DNA of 15,938 bases from an uncultured Clostridia bacterium (GTDB lineage Bacteria > Bacillota > Clostridia > Oscillospirales > Acutalibacteraceae): positions 1 through 15,938 of the forward strand of contig CAMVNL010000009.1 in the NCBI GenBank assembly GCA_947168785.1, given 5' to 3'. Made by a program: the position numbers and the translations under genes. Position 1 is the stretch's first letter; the number at the start of each line of letters is the position of its first letter. Positions 1 to 7,143 of the stretch are shown here, piece by piece. The notes beneath the pieces were generated by a model. The model saw only the letters and a program-made list of their open reading frames with translations. It was not told the origin of the DNA and ran no database searches.

Positions 1-1247
1 ACAAGAAGACCGATCAGCTGGAAAAAAAGGACGAGGCCCTCAACAAGAAGCTGAAGGAAGCCGAGAAAAAGGTGGAAGAGGCCGAGGCCCTCAAAAAGAG
101 CCAGTTTGATATGCTGGAAAAGATCTCCGGCTTTACCAAAGAGCAGGCGAAGGAATACATCATCAAGAATCTTGAGGGCGACCTTGACCATGAAAAAGCC
201 CTGAAGATCATGGAGTTTACCCAGCGGACCAAGGAGGAATCCGACGCGCTGGCGAAGGAGATTATTGCCACCGCCATTCAGCGCTGCGCGGCAGACCACG
301 CGGCGGAAGCGACTGTATCGGTGGTCGACCTGCCCAACGACGAAATGAAGGGCCGCATCATCGGCCGCGAGGGCCGCAACATCCGGACCCTTGAAAACAT
401 CACCGGCGTCGATCTCATCATCGACGACACGCCCGAAGCCATCACGGTTTCCAGCTTTGACCCCGTCCGCCGCGAGGTGGCGAGGCTCACCATTGAAAAG
501 CTCATTGCGGACGGCCGCATCCACCCCGCCCGTATCGAGGACATGTATGAGAAGTCCAAAAAAGAGGTGGATATCGCCATCAAGCAGGCGGGCGAGCGCG
601 CTGCCATCGAGGCCGGCGTCAACGGCATCAACGGCGAGCTGATTAAGCTTTTGGGCCGCCTCAAATACCGCACCAGCTACGGTCAGAACGTGCTGAACCA
701 CTCGCTGGAGGTTTCCTATCTCGCGGGGCTCATGGCCTCGGAGATCGGCGCGGACGTGAAGACCGCCAAGCGCGCGGGCCTGCTGCATGATATCGGCAAG
801 GCGCTGGACCACGAGATGGAGGGCACGCATATCTCCCTCGGTGTGGAATACGCCAGAAAGTATAAAGAAAAAGAAGAAGTCGTTCACGCCATCGAGGCCC
901 ACCACGGCGACGTGGAGGCCAAGACCATCGTGGCGGTGCTGGTGCAGGCGGCCGACGCCATTTCCGCCGCGCGCCCCGGCGCAAGACGCGAGAACATCCA
1001 GAACTACATCAAGCGTCTGGAACAGCTGGAAGAGATCTCCACCTCCTTCAAGGGCGTGGAAAAGTCCTTTGCCATTCAGGCGGGCCGCGAGGTCAGGATC
1101 ATCGTCAAGCCGGAGATCATCTCCGACGACAAGATGGTCATTCTGGCGCGGGATATCGCCAAAAAGATCGAAGACGAGATGGATTATCCCGGACAGATCA
1201 AGGTGCATCTTATCCGCGAAAACCGCGTGTTCGATTACGCGAAATAA
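1..1247 (+). CDS. rny: Ribonuclease Y, 5'-truncated by the window edge
   Basis: RNase Y is a membrane-anchored endoribonuclease that starts mRNA decay in Gram-positive bacteria. The reading frame is open from base 3 and runs 414 residues to the TAA at 1245-1247, so the N-terminal membrane anchor lies outside the window. Seen in order: a Lys/Glu/Ala-rich coiled coil (about bases 3-120), a KH RNA-binding domain with the GRIIGREGRNIRTLE signature (about 350-395), and an HD metal-dependent phosphohydrolase domain with HDIGKALDHE at about 786-815. The C-terminus ends in IRENRVFDYAK, as expected for a complete 3' end. A strong terminator follows 10 bp downstream. The next gene is ymdB, a common neighbour of rny in Firmicutes. 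Identification is firm; only the 5' end is missing. Confidence 0.97.
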   Translation, partial: KKTDQLEKKDEALNKKLKEAEKKVEEAEALKKSQFDMLEKISGFTKEQAKEYIIKNLEGDLDHEKALKIMEFTQRTKEESDALAKEIIATAIQRCAADHAAEATVSVVDLPNDEMKGRIIGREGRNIRTLENITGVDLIIDDTPEAITVSSFDPVRREVARLTIEKLIADGRIHPARIEDMYEKSKKEVDIAIKQAGERAAIEAGVNGINGELIKLLGRLKYRTSYGQNVLNHSLEVSYLAGLMASEIGADVKTAKRAGLLHDIGKALDHEMEGTHISLGVEYARKYKEKEEVVHAIEAHHGDVEAKTIVAVLVQAADAISAARPGARRENIQNYIKRLEQLEEISTSFKGVEKSFAIQAGREVRIIVKPEIISDDKMVILARDIAKKIEDEMDYPGQIKVHLIRENRVFDYAK

Positions 1248-1257
1248 CCTTACACAG

Positions 1258-1292
1258 AAAGGCCCCTGCCTCATCCACGGTGGGGGCTTTTG
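1258..1292 (+). terminator. Intrinsic terminator of rny
   Basis: The arms 1258-1270 (AAAGGCCCCTGCC) and 1279-1291 (GGTGGGGGCTTTT) pair along all 13 positions if G-U pairs are allowed. The loop is 8 nt and the 3' arm ends in a T run. It begins 10 bp after the rny stop codon. Confidence 0.85.
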
Positions 1293-1434
1293 TTTAGTGA
1301 TTAGTGGTTAGTGATTAGTGGTTAGTGATTAGTGGCTAGTGATTAGTGATTAGTGATTAGTGGCTAGTGACTAGTGACTAACAACTAGCAACTAGCAACT
1401 AACAACTAACAACTGGCAACTAACAACTGGCAAC
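1293..1434. repeat. Heptamer array 1, AGTNNNN x12 joined to NNNNACT x9
   Basis: This fills the gap between rny and ymdB. The trinucleotide AGT recurs exactly every 7 bases from 1296 to 1373 (12 times) in units such as TTAGTGA, TTAGTGG and CTAGTGA. ACT then recurs every 7 bases from 1370 to 1426 (9 times) in units such as CTAACAA, CTAGCAA and CTGGCAA. The second half is an approximate reverse complement of the first, so the array is a large imperfect palindrome without a separate loop. It lies directly behind the rny terminator and ends just before the ymdB ribosome binding site. Two further elements of the same design are at 3846-3972 and 10687-10849. No function is assigned. Confidence 0.9.
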
Positions 1435-1451
1435 ATGAACCGGAGGATACC

Positions 1452-2231
1452 ATGCGCATCCTATTCCTCGGAGACGTGGTCTCCGAACCGGGCTGTGAAT
1501 TTGTCCGCAAAAAATTGCCCGGGTTCAAAAAATTGCAGCAGATCGACTTCTGTGTGGTCAACGGAGAAAACTCCGCCAAGGGAAACGGCATTTCCCCCGC
1601 TTCCGCGGAGCACCTGCTGACCTCCGGGGCCGATCTGATCACGACCGGCAACCACGTGTTCAAGCGGCGGGAGGCCGAAGGGCTGCTGGAAAGCGGCGCG
1701 CTGCCGGTGATCCGGCCCGCCAACCTTCACCGCTCCGCCCCCGGCAAGGGCGTGTTTGTGCTGGAAAAACGCGGCCTGCGACTGGGCGTGATCAACCTGA
1801 TCGGTCGGGTCGGGATGGAACCGGTCGGCGACCCCTTTGACTGCGTTGACGCGCTGCTGAAGGACCTGAAGGCCCAGGGGGTGGTCAACGTGCTGGTCGA
1901 CTTCCATGCGGAGGCCACCTCTGAAAAGCGGGCCATGGGCTTTTGGGTGGAGGGACGCGCCAGCGCCCTGATCGGCACCCACACCCACGTTGCCACCGCC
2001 GACGAGCAGATCCTTCCCGGCGGCACGGCCTATCAGACCGACGCGGGTATGACGGGCCTTATCCGGTCCGTGCTGGGCGTCAGTGTGGAAAGCGCCACCT
2101 ATAAGCTGCGCACCGGTCTGCCGGTGCAGTTTGAAACGCCGTCGGGCGACTGCTCCATGAACGGCGTGGTGATCGAAACGGAGACGAAGACCGGCAAGGC
2201 CGTCTCAATTGAACGATTCTGCGTGGAATGA
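1452..2231 (+). CDS. ymdB: YmdB-family metallophosphoesterase (cyclic nucleotide phosphodiesterase type)
   Basis: The product is 259 aa, the usual size for the YmdB/TIGR00282 family. Members are two-metal phosphodiesterases; the Bacillus enzyme cleaves cyclic nucleotides and influences biofilm formation. All family metal ligands can be seen: D8 in GDVVSEPG, E39 and N40 in NGENS, N67 and H68 in TGNHVF, H152 in DFHAEATSEK, and H177 and H179 in GTHTHV. No signal peptide is present, so it should be cytosolic. The start is fixed by GGAGG at about 1442-1446, five bases ahead of the ATG. The gene follows rny across a terminator and repeat array, and its TGA overlaps the ATG of the downstream lipoprotein gene by four bases, which suggests coupled translation. 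Confidence 0.95.
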   Translation: MRILFLGDVVSEPGCEFVRKKLPGFKKLQQIDFCVVNGENSAKGNGISPASAEHLLTSGADLITTGNHVFKRREAEGLLESGALPVIRPANLHRSAPGKGVFVLEKRGLRLGVINLIGRVGMEPVGDPFDCVDALLKDLKAQGVVNVLVDFHAEATSEKRAMGFWVEGRASALIGTHTHVATADEQILPGGTAYQTDAGMTGLIRSVLGVSVESATYKLRTGLPVQFETPSGDCSMNGVVIETETKTGKAVSIERFCVE

Positions 2232-3825
2232 TGATGAAACAAACGCTATTGAAACAACCAGTTTTGCAAAAATGGCTGTCGCTGCTGCTGTGCGCCCTGC
2301 TGACGGTCTCAATGGCCTCCTGCGGCAAGGTCGCGGAGGAAGCGGAGACGACGACGGAAGCGCCCGCAGAGGAGCAGAGCCTGCCCGCAGGCAGCGTGGC
2401 GGTGCCCTACCTGCCGGAGGACAGCCTCAATCCCTTCAGCATGTCCACGGTGGTCAACGCCGCCTTGGTGTCTCTCTATTGCCGTGGTCTTTATTACCTT
2501 GATAACGGCTATACCGCTGTGGCGGATCTGGCTCAGTCGGAGGTGGTCTCGGTGGAAAACGTCAAAGTGAACCTGACCCCCGGCCTGACCTTCTCCGCAC
2601 CTGGAGCTTCCGCCTGCGCAGGGGCCTGACCTTCTCCGACGGCACCCCTCTCACCGCCAAAGACGTGGTCTATTCCTATGAGCGGGCGGCCGCGTCGACC
2701 CTCTACGGCGATCACCTGAAAAACATCGACGAGTGCTACGCGCCTGACGACGTCACCGTGCTGTTTTCGCTGTATGAGCCGGACGTCAACATGCTGAACG
2801 CCCTGATCTTTCCCGTGGTGAAAAGCGGCACCGCCGACAAAGAGGACGATCTGCCGGTGAGCTGCGGCCATTACTGCTTCACGCAGGACGGCATCCGCCT
2901 GTCCCTGACTCTCAATCAGCAGTTTGACGGTGATCCCGCGCCGGTGGGCGTCGTGCGGCTGACCGAGGTGACGGACAGCACCGTGCTGGAAACGCTGGTG
3001 GACGCAGGCGAGGTCACCTTCTGCTATTCCGACCTCTCCCACGGCAGCGCCAAGCGCACCTACGCGGCGGCCACGGATATCTATCTCAACAACCTGGTTT
3101 TCCTTGGCGTCAACCGGAAAAACGTCAACTTCGGCATCGCGGAAATGCGCCGGGCGCTGTCGCTGGCGCTGGACCGGCAGGAGATCGTCTCCGCCGGCTT
3201 CCAGAATTTTGCCCGCTCCGCGGTGCTGCCCTTCAACACCTCCTGGTCGGCGCTGGCCGATTCCGCGGTGGCGGCGGAGCAGTCCTTCCGGGTGGATCTG
3301 GAACAGGCCAACGCCATCATGGCCCCCTACGGGGCGGGCAGCGATCAGGCGGAATGCTTCGTGCGGCTGCTGTGCCCCGATTCCAACAGCTTTCTGCGCA
3401 ACACCGCCGGGGTCATCGCCAAGCAGCTGGCCAAGGTCAATATCACCGTCACGGTGGAAAACGTGGACCGGTACGACTATTTTACGGCGCTGTCGGAGGA
3501 GGATTACGACCTGTATCTGGGCGAGGTGAAGCTGACCCCCACGATGGATCTTTCGCCCTTCCTCAACTACGGCTCCGCCTCCTACGGCATCGACCCGGAG
3601 GACGGCGATTTGAATTCGCTCTATTTCCGTTACCGCGGGGGAGAAGCCACCCTTGACGAGTTTCTGACGGCCTTCGTGGCGGAGATGCCCTTCGTTCCCC
3701 TTTGCTTCCGCAACGGCAGAATGTGTTATTCTTCCGATGTGTCTTCTGTTTCCGGCGTGTCGGAATACCGTCTCTTCGGCGATATTGACAAGTGGGAGAT
3801 CAACGCGGACCACGCGCTGGGCTAA
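2228..3825 (+). pseudogene. Family 5 solute-binding lipoprotein (peptide/nickel ABC type), frameshifted
   Basis: The N-terminal part (2228-2629) encodes a lipoprotein signal: a Lys start, a Leu-rich core and Cys at about residue 32 in SMASCG. It continues into a family 5 extracellular binding fold (NPFSMSTVVNAAL). That frame stops at 2629. The fold continues in the -1 frame, from GLTFSDGTPLTAKDVVYSYE through ALSLALDRQEIV to the stop at 3825. A 16-nt sequence (GGCCTGACCTTCTCCG) occurs at 2582-2597 and again at 2623-2638. Removing the 41 nt between the copies restores one open frame of about 518 aa, a normal length for this family. No permease or ATPase genes follow, so it would be an orphan binding protein. 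It may be a real pseudogene, a strain variant or an assembly error. Confidence 0.85.
2582..2638. repeat. 16-nt direct repeat flanking the frameshift
   Basis: GGCCTGACCTTCTCCG occurs at 2582-2597 and 2623-2638, offset by 41 nt, which is not a multiple of three. The DNA between the copies, read in the downstream frame, encodes TWSFRLRRG. That matches the strand-plus-GLTFSDG block typical of family 5 binding proteins and repeats the role of VKVNLTPGLTFS just upstream. Confidence 0.85.
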
Positions 3826-3845
3826 GCAGCTTTTGCTGCTTAGCC
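3820..3845 (+). other. Perfect hairpin overlapping the stop codon of the binding-protein gene
   Basis: The arms GGCTAAGCAGC (3820-3830) and GCTGCTTAGCC (3835-3845) pair along all 11 bases around a TTTT loop. The TAA stop (3823-3825) lies inside the left arm. No T run follows, so it is not a classical intrinsic terminator. The first AGT heptamer begins at once at 3846. Confidence 0.85.
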
Positions 3846-3972
3846 AGTCGGAAGTCGTGAGTCGTAAGTCGTAAGATAAGTTGTATCTGCCGAAATATGA
3901 TCCGTGATTGTACAGCGTAATACAGGAACGCCCGAAGGGCTGCTTACGACTCACGACTTACGACTTACGACT
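3846..3972. repeat. Heptamer element 2, AGTNNNN x4 - spacer - NNNNACT x4
   Basis: AGT falls at 3846, 3853, 3860 and 3867 in units AGTCGGA, AGTCGTG, AGTCGTA, AGTCGTA. ACT falls at 3949, 3956, 3963 and 3970 in units TACGACT, CACGACT, TACGACT, TACGACT. The two 28-base arms are near reverse complements and enclose a spacer of about 71 bp. The spacer contains a small GCCC-GAA-GGGC hairpin at 3930-3940. The element fills the gap before the symporter ribosome binding site. Confidence 0.88.
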
Positions 3973-3980
3973 ATACCACG

Positions 3981-3987
3981 AAAGGAG
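3981..3987 (+). promoter_or_regulatory. Ribosome binding site fixing the symporter start
   Basis: AAAGGAG lies six bases ahead of the ATG at 3994. The same frame is open upstream to an ATG-like start at 3904, but that stretch is made of heptamer repeat DNA and has no such site. Confidence 0.85.
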
Positions 3988-3993
3988 CACCCC

Positions 3994-5442
3994 ATGAAAA
4001 AGCTGTTTCTCTTCACCAAGGACACCCAAGGCCCGGGCTACGTGCCCAACAATCAGATCTTCGCCTACGCCTCCGGTCTGACGGGGCAGAATATTTCCTA
4101 CTCTTACGTTTCGGGCTGGCTGCGGTATTTCTGCATCAACATCCTGCACATCGACCCGAAGAAGGTGGGCTATATCTTCTCCGCCAGCTACGTGTGGGAT
4201 GCCATCAACGACCCCGTGGTGGGCGCCTTCGTGGACCGTCGCAAGTATAAGCCCTATCACAAGCTGCGGCCCTATCTGCTGTGGTGCCCGCCGGTCATCG
4301 GCGTGCTGATCGCCGCCATGTTCTTCAACGTCAACTTCCCGGAGAACGGCAAAATCGTCTATATCCTGCTGCTGTACTTCGCCTTTGACCTGATCTATTC
4401 CTTTCAGGACGTGGGCCTGTGGGGCATGATCGCCCTGTCCTCCCCCCATTCGGAGGAACGGGCCAGGGTGGCCCAGTGGGTCTCCATCGGCGCGGGGGCG
4501 GGCGGCGCCATCGTGGGGCTGTTCCAGCAGCTGCGCAGCATGTTGACCGGCGCGGGCCTCAGGGATATGACCGTCTTCCTGATCTTCGGCTTCGTGTTCG
4601 GCCTCGGGGGCGAGCTGCTCTCCATGAACGCCTACCGCATCAAGGAGCTGGTGGCCACCGACCCGCCGCAAAAGGAGAGCGTCTGGCAGTCGCTGGCGGT
4701 GATTCGCCACAACCCCACGCTGCTGCTGATTTCCTTCGCGCGGCTGTCGCAGGAATTCAGCCCCAAGGTACAGAACGCCTATTTCTTTGAAAACTGCACC
4801 CACTATCGGATCGGCAATACGGAAATCAGCGGACAGAACGCGGAGTTCCTCTACGGCCTCTTCGGCGGCATCCCGGGCGCGGCAGCCCAGTTCTTTGCCA
4901 ATAAAATCGCAGAAAAGATCGGCGGCATGAAGCGCATCCTGCTGATCTCCCAGTCCGCCTCCATCCTCATCCGGGTGATCACCTTCTTCATCGGGTATAA
5001 TTCCATCCCCAAATTCATCATCATGACGCTGCTGATCTCCTTCGTGAACCTGCCGGGCTCCCTGATGGATATTGCCCACCGGTCGCTGACCAGCGATTCC
5101 ATCGACGAACTGGAGCTGAAAACCGGCCTGCGCACCGAGGGCGTGTCTTTCTCCATGCAGAATTTCACCAGCAAAATGCGCAGCGGCGCCGCCACCCTGA
5201 TCGAAGGGATCCTGCTGGATAAGCTGGGCTACGACAGCTTCCGCAAGGAGCAGGGCCTGCCCCAGAGCGAGACCTTCCTGAAATGGCAGTGGCCCATGTT
5301 CTGTCTTGGCCCCGTGGTGGGCGCGGTGCTGTACCTGATCATCATCAGCTTCGTCAAGGACAACAAGGACCACCGTGCGGAGGTGGAGCGGCAGCTGAAG
5401 GAGCGCCGCGCCGCAGGCGTATCATGTAGCGCGGATCAGTGA
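3994..5442 (+). CDS. GPH-family (glycoside-pentoside-hexuronide:cation) symporter, MFS fold
   Basis: The product is 482 aa, starting MKKLFLFTKD, the length expected for a 12-helix GPH transporter in the cytoplasmic membrane. The family co-transports sugars or glycosides with H+ or Na+. Recognisable marks are the N-terminal domain motif DPVVGAFVDRRKYKPYHKLRPYLLW (shown here in part: DP..GAFVD near residue 68, then K..RPYLLW), several long hydrophobic segments, and the second-half SLMDIAHRSL region. The substrate cannot be told from sequence. It has its own ribosome binding site and lies 168 bp downstream of the broken binding-protein gene. The last residues, about CSADQ, are encoded by the palindrome at 5431-5447, so the C-terminus may have been reshaped by a repeat. 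Confidence 0.9.
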   Translation: MKKLFLFTKDTQGPGYVPNNQIFAYASGLTGQNISYSYVSGWLRYFCINILHIDPKKVGYIFSASYVWDAINDPVVGAFVDRRKYKPYHKLRPYLLWCPPVIGVLIAAMFFNVNFPENGKIVYILLLYFAFDLIYSFQDVGLWGMIALSSPHSEERARVAQWVSIGAGAGGAIVGLFQQLRSMLTGAGLRDMTVFLIFGFVFGLGGELLSMNAYRIKELVATDPPQKESVWQSLAVIRHNPTLLLISFARLSQEFSPKVQNAYFFENCTHYRIGNTEISGQNAEFLYGLFGGIPGAAAQFFANKIAEKIGGMKRILLISQSASILIRVITFFIGYNSIPKFIIMTLLISFVNLPGSLMDIAHRSLTSDSIDELELKTGLRTEGVSFSMQNFTSKMRSGAATLIEGILLDKLGYDSFRKEQGLPQSETFLKWQWPMFCLGPVVGAVLYLIIISFVKDNKDHRAEVERQLKERRAAGVSCSADQ

Positions 5443-5509
5443 TCCGCCCGCAACGCGATTCCGACATCTGCGGCAGGCAGATGCCTATCGCCGCAAGGCG
5501 GCGCGTCGG
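5431..5509 (+). other. Cluster of GC-rich hairpins after the symporter gene
   Basis: Three hairpins follow each other. GCGGATCAGTGATCCGC (5431-5447) is a perfect palindrome around one base and contains the TGA stop at 5440-5442. CATCTGC / GCAGATG pairs at 5465-5471 and 5477-5483. A CGCCG / CGGCG stem with a GCAA-type loop lies at about 5489-5503. The last two are enclosed by CCGAC (5461-5465) and GTCGG (5505-5509). This could be a repeat remnant or a structured 3' UTR. No known RNA family is recognised. Confidence 0.6.
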
Positions 5510-5540
5510 TGATTTCGCCCCGACAAATCCGCATATTATG

Positions 5541-5572
5541 AAAAAGCGCCTGCACGTGCAGACGCTTTTTTT
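5541..5572. terminator. Bidirectional terminator between convergent genes
   Basis: AAAAAGCGCCTGCA and TGCAGACGCTTTTTTT face each other around CG. The single imperfect position (C-A on the + strand RNA) becomes a G-U pair on the - strand RNA. T runs flank both sides, so it can end both the symporter transcript (+) and the PHP gene transcript (-). Confidence 0.9.
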
Positions 5573-5592
5573 GACGGGTTTGTTCGGCAAAC

Positions 5593-7002
5593 TCAAAAAT
5601 CGAAATACTTCTCTCTCTGCTTCTTCATTCTGCCGCTGATGGCGCGGATGGTCGCCGCGGCGTCCTCTTTCTCCTCGGGGGTACCCTTGGCAAACTGCTT
5701 CATCAGGCGCCCCTCTTCGTAGCTCAACTCATCGTGCCGCGGGAAGAAGTTCTTCAGCAGGAAGCAGCCGTACCGGATCAGACGGCTGTCGCCCACCAGA
5801 CGGAAGTGCTCGTCGATGGTATCCACCGCCACGGAATAGAAGTCCTTGATGGAGGCGATCAGAGCCTTGCGCTCATTCTCAGGGGAGAAGACGATGGTCT
5901 CGCAGATGAACGCGCCCCTGTTGGAGGGGTAGGAGGAATGACTGTCGGTGCTGCCCACGATGGGGAACACGTGGCCCTTGGCTTTTTCCTCGTAATAGCG
6001 CACAGTCTGGAATCCGTTGTGCTCATAATAGCACTCGCCGCCCAGAACCTCAAAGGCGTCAAAGGGCTGCTGCGCCATCATGAAGTCGGTGAAGGCCTCC
6101 GGCACGTGATAGGCGTCCCGCTTCCAGTTGGGATGGGCAAAGATGCCCAGGCCCCCGGCCTTGCGGATCTCGTCGAAGATCCAGCAGCACACCGCGTAGG
6201 GCACCGCATCCACGGTTTCCGGCAGCTGCGGCTTTAGTTCGTCCGCCATCGCCTGCATCTTCTCCTGATACTCCTCATAGCTCATCACAGGCGGGCACTC
6301 GCCGTTGAGGGAGCGGTACTGCGGGTCGGTGCCCACCTCGTCCCAATGCTCGCCCTTGGTCAGTGCGTTGACGCTGTACTCGCCGCCGAAGTTGACGATA
6401 TGCACGTCGTTTCTCTTCCCGTAGACGGGGGGCAGGTGGCACTCTTCGCCGGGGATGATAGTGAATTCCAGCGGCAGGTCCTGATAGAACCGCAGCGCAT
6501 GGAGGGAGGGGTGGTAGACGCAGTGGTCGGAAATAACGGAGAAGTCATAGCCGTATTTGCGGTAATTGGCCAGCACGACCTCCGGCTCCTGCCTGCCGTC
6601 GGAACCCGTGGTGTGCATGTGCAGGTCGCCGATGAAGGGATAGCGGCCTTGCAGGTCCTCGTTGACGCAGTAGACGGAAAAGCGCTGCTTGCAGCGGTCC
6701 CCGTCCAGCAGCCGGAGAAAGTATTCCTGCTCCTTGTCGAAGGTATGAGGGATATCGAAGCCGCCCTCCTCGTTACAGACCGCCGTCTGCCGGCGGAAGT
6801 CGCCGGTCGCGGGGAAATCCCGGGGATTGCCGCCGTCCAGCGCGCAGAACTCCACGGTATATTCCTTCCCGGGCTCAAAATCCGGCCGCCCGCCCTGGGG
6901 ACGGATATGGATCACGGTCTCCTTGTCCTTGCAGACCACCAAAGGAAACACGTCGTAATTGTTCAGGTCATAATTGTTGACGGAATCTTCCATCGGATAC
7001 AT
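5593..7002 (-). CDS. PHP-domain metal-dependent phosphoesterase
   Basis: The product is 469 aa. Residues 1 to about 120 form an unrecognised, probably beta-rich N-terminal region. A PHP domain follows with the expected metal ligands: D126, H128 and H130 in GDLHMHTTGSDG, D159-H160 in SDHCVYH, E186-E187 in PGEECH, H201 in HIVNFG, H290 in FAHPNW, and D353 and H355 in STDSHS. PHP proteins hydrolyse phosphate esters with a three-metal centre; the substrate here is unknown. No signal peptide is visible, so it is probably cytosolic. GGAGG (7011-7015 on the complement) lies eight bases ahead of the chosen ATG; an in-frame ATG three codons later is possible. It has its own promoter and lies behind the terminator of the frd operon, so it is probably a single-gene unit. 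Confidence 0.88.
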   Translation of the reverse strand: MYPMEDSVNNYDLNNYDVFPLVVCKDKETVIHIRPQGGRPDFEPGKEYTVEFCALDGGNPRDFPATGDFRRQTAVCNEEGGFDIPHTFDKEQEYFLRLLDGDRCKQRFSVYCVNEDLQGRYPFIGDLHMHTTGSDGRQEPEVVLANYRKYGYDFSVISDHCVYHPSLHALRFYQDLPLEFTIIPGEECHLPPVYGKRNDVHIVNFGGEYSVNALTKGEHWDEVGTDPQYRSLNGECPPVMSYEEYQEKMQAMADELKPQLPETVDAVPYAVCCWIFDEIRKAGGLGIFAHPNWKRDAYHVPEAFTDFMMAQQPFDAFEVLGGECYYEHNGFQTVRYYEEKAKGHVFPIVGSTDSHSSYPSNRGAFICETIVFSPENERKALIASIKDFYSVAVDTIDEHFRLVGDSRLIRYGCFLLKNFFPRHDELSYEEGRLMKQFAKGTPEEKEDAAATIRAISGRMKKQREKYFDF

Positions 7003-7029
7003 AACATCAGCCTCCTGCCGTTTTTCTTC

Positions 7030-7058
7030 ATTGTAGCATCATAAAAAAGGAAATGCAA
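7030..7058 (-). promoter_or_regulatory. Sigma-A-type promoter of the PHP gene
   Basis: On the - strand the -35 element TTGCAT (7053-7058) and the -10 element TACAAT (7030-7035) are 17 bases apart, the ideal spacing. The -10 lies about 27 bases ahead of the ATG. A 10-base perfect palindrome, CTTTGCAAAG (7061-7070), lies two bases upstream of the -35 and might be an operator. Confidence 0.8.
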
Positions 7059-7065
7059 TCCTTTG

Positions 7066-7112
7066 CAAAGAAAAACAAAGACAGCCCCTCAACATGATAT
7101 TGTGCGGGGCTG
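7066..7112 (-). terminator. Terminator of the frd/exchanger operon
   Basis: On the - strand CAGCCCC (7106-7112) and GGGGCTG (7082-7088) form a 7-bp GC stem around a 17-nt loop. A T-rich tract (7066-7081, CTTTGTTTTTCTTTG type) follows. It lies 32 bp after the exchanger stop codon. Confidence 0.75.
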
Positions 7113-7143
7113 CCGATTGCCGTTTTTCGATCTGAAGGATTTG

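Noticed and set aside
1293..1434. A CRISPR array
   Set aside because: The repeat unit is 7 bases with no unique spacers of 30-40 bases between units, and no cas genes are present.
3904..3993. An earlier start for the symporter at 3904
   Set aside because: The extra residues are encoded by heptamer repeat DNA, no ribosome binding site precedes it, and AAAGGAG lies just ahead of the ATG at 3994.
2533..5373. Two open frames of about 470 residues on the - strand (2533-3954 and 3958-5373)
   Set aside because: They lie opposite the binding-protein and symporter genes. Their composition (Gln, His, Gly, Asp rich) is that of shadow frames, and one runs through repeat DNA.
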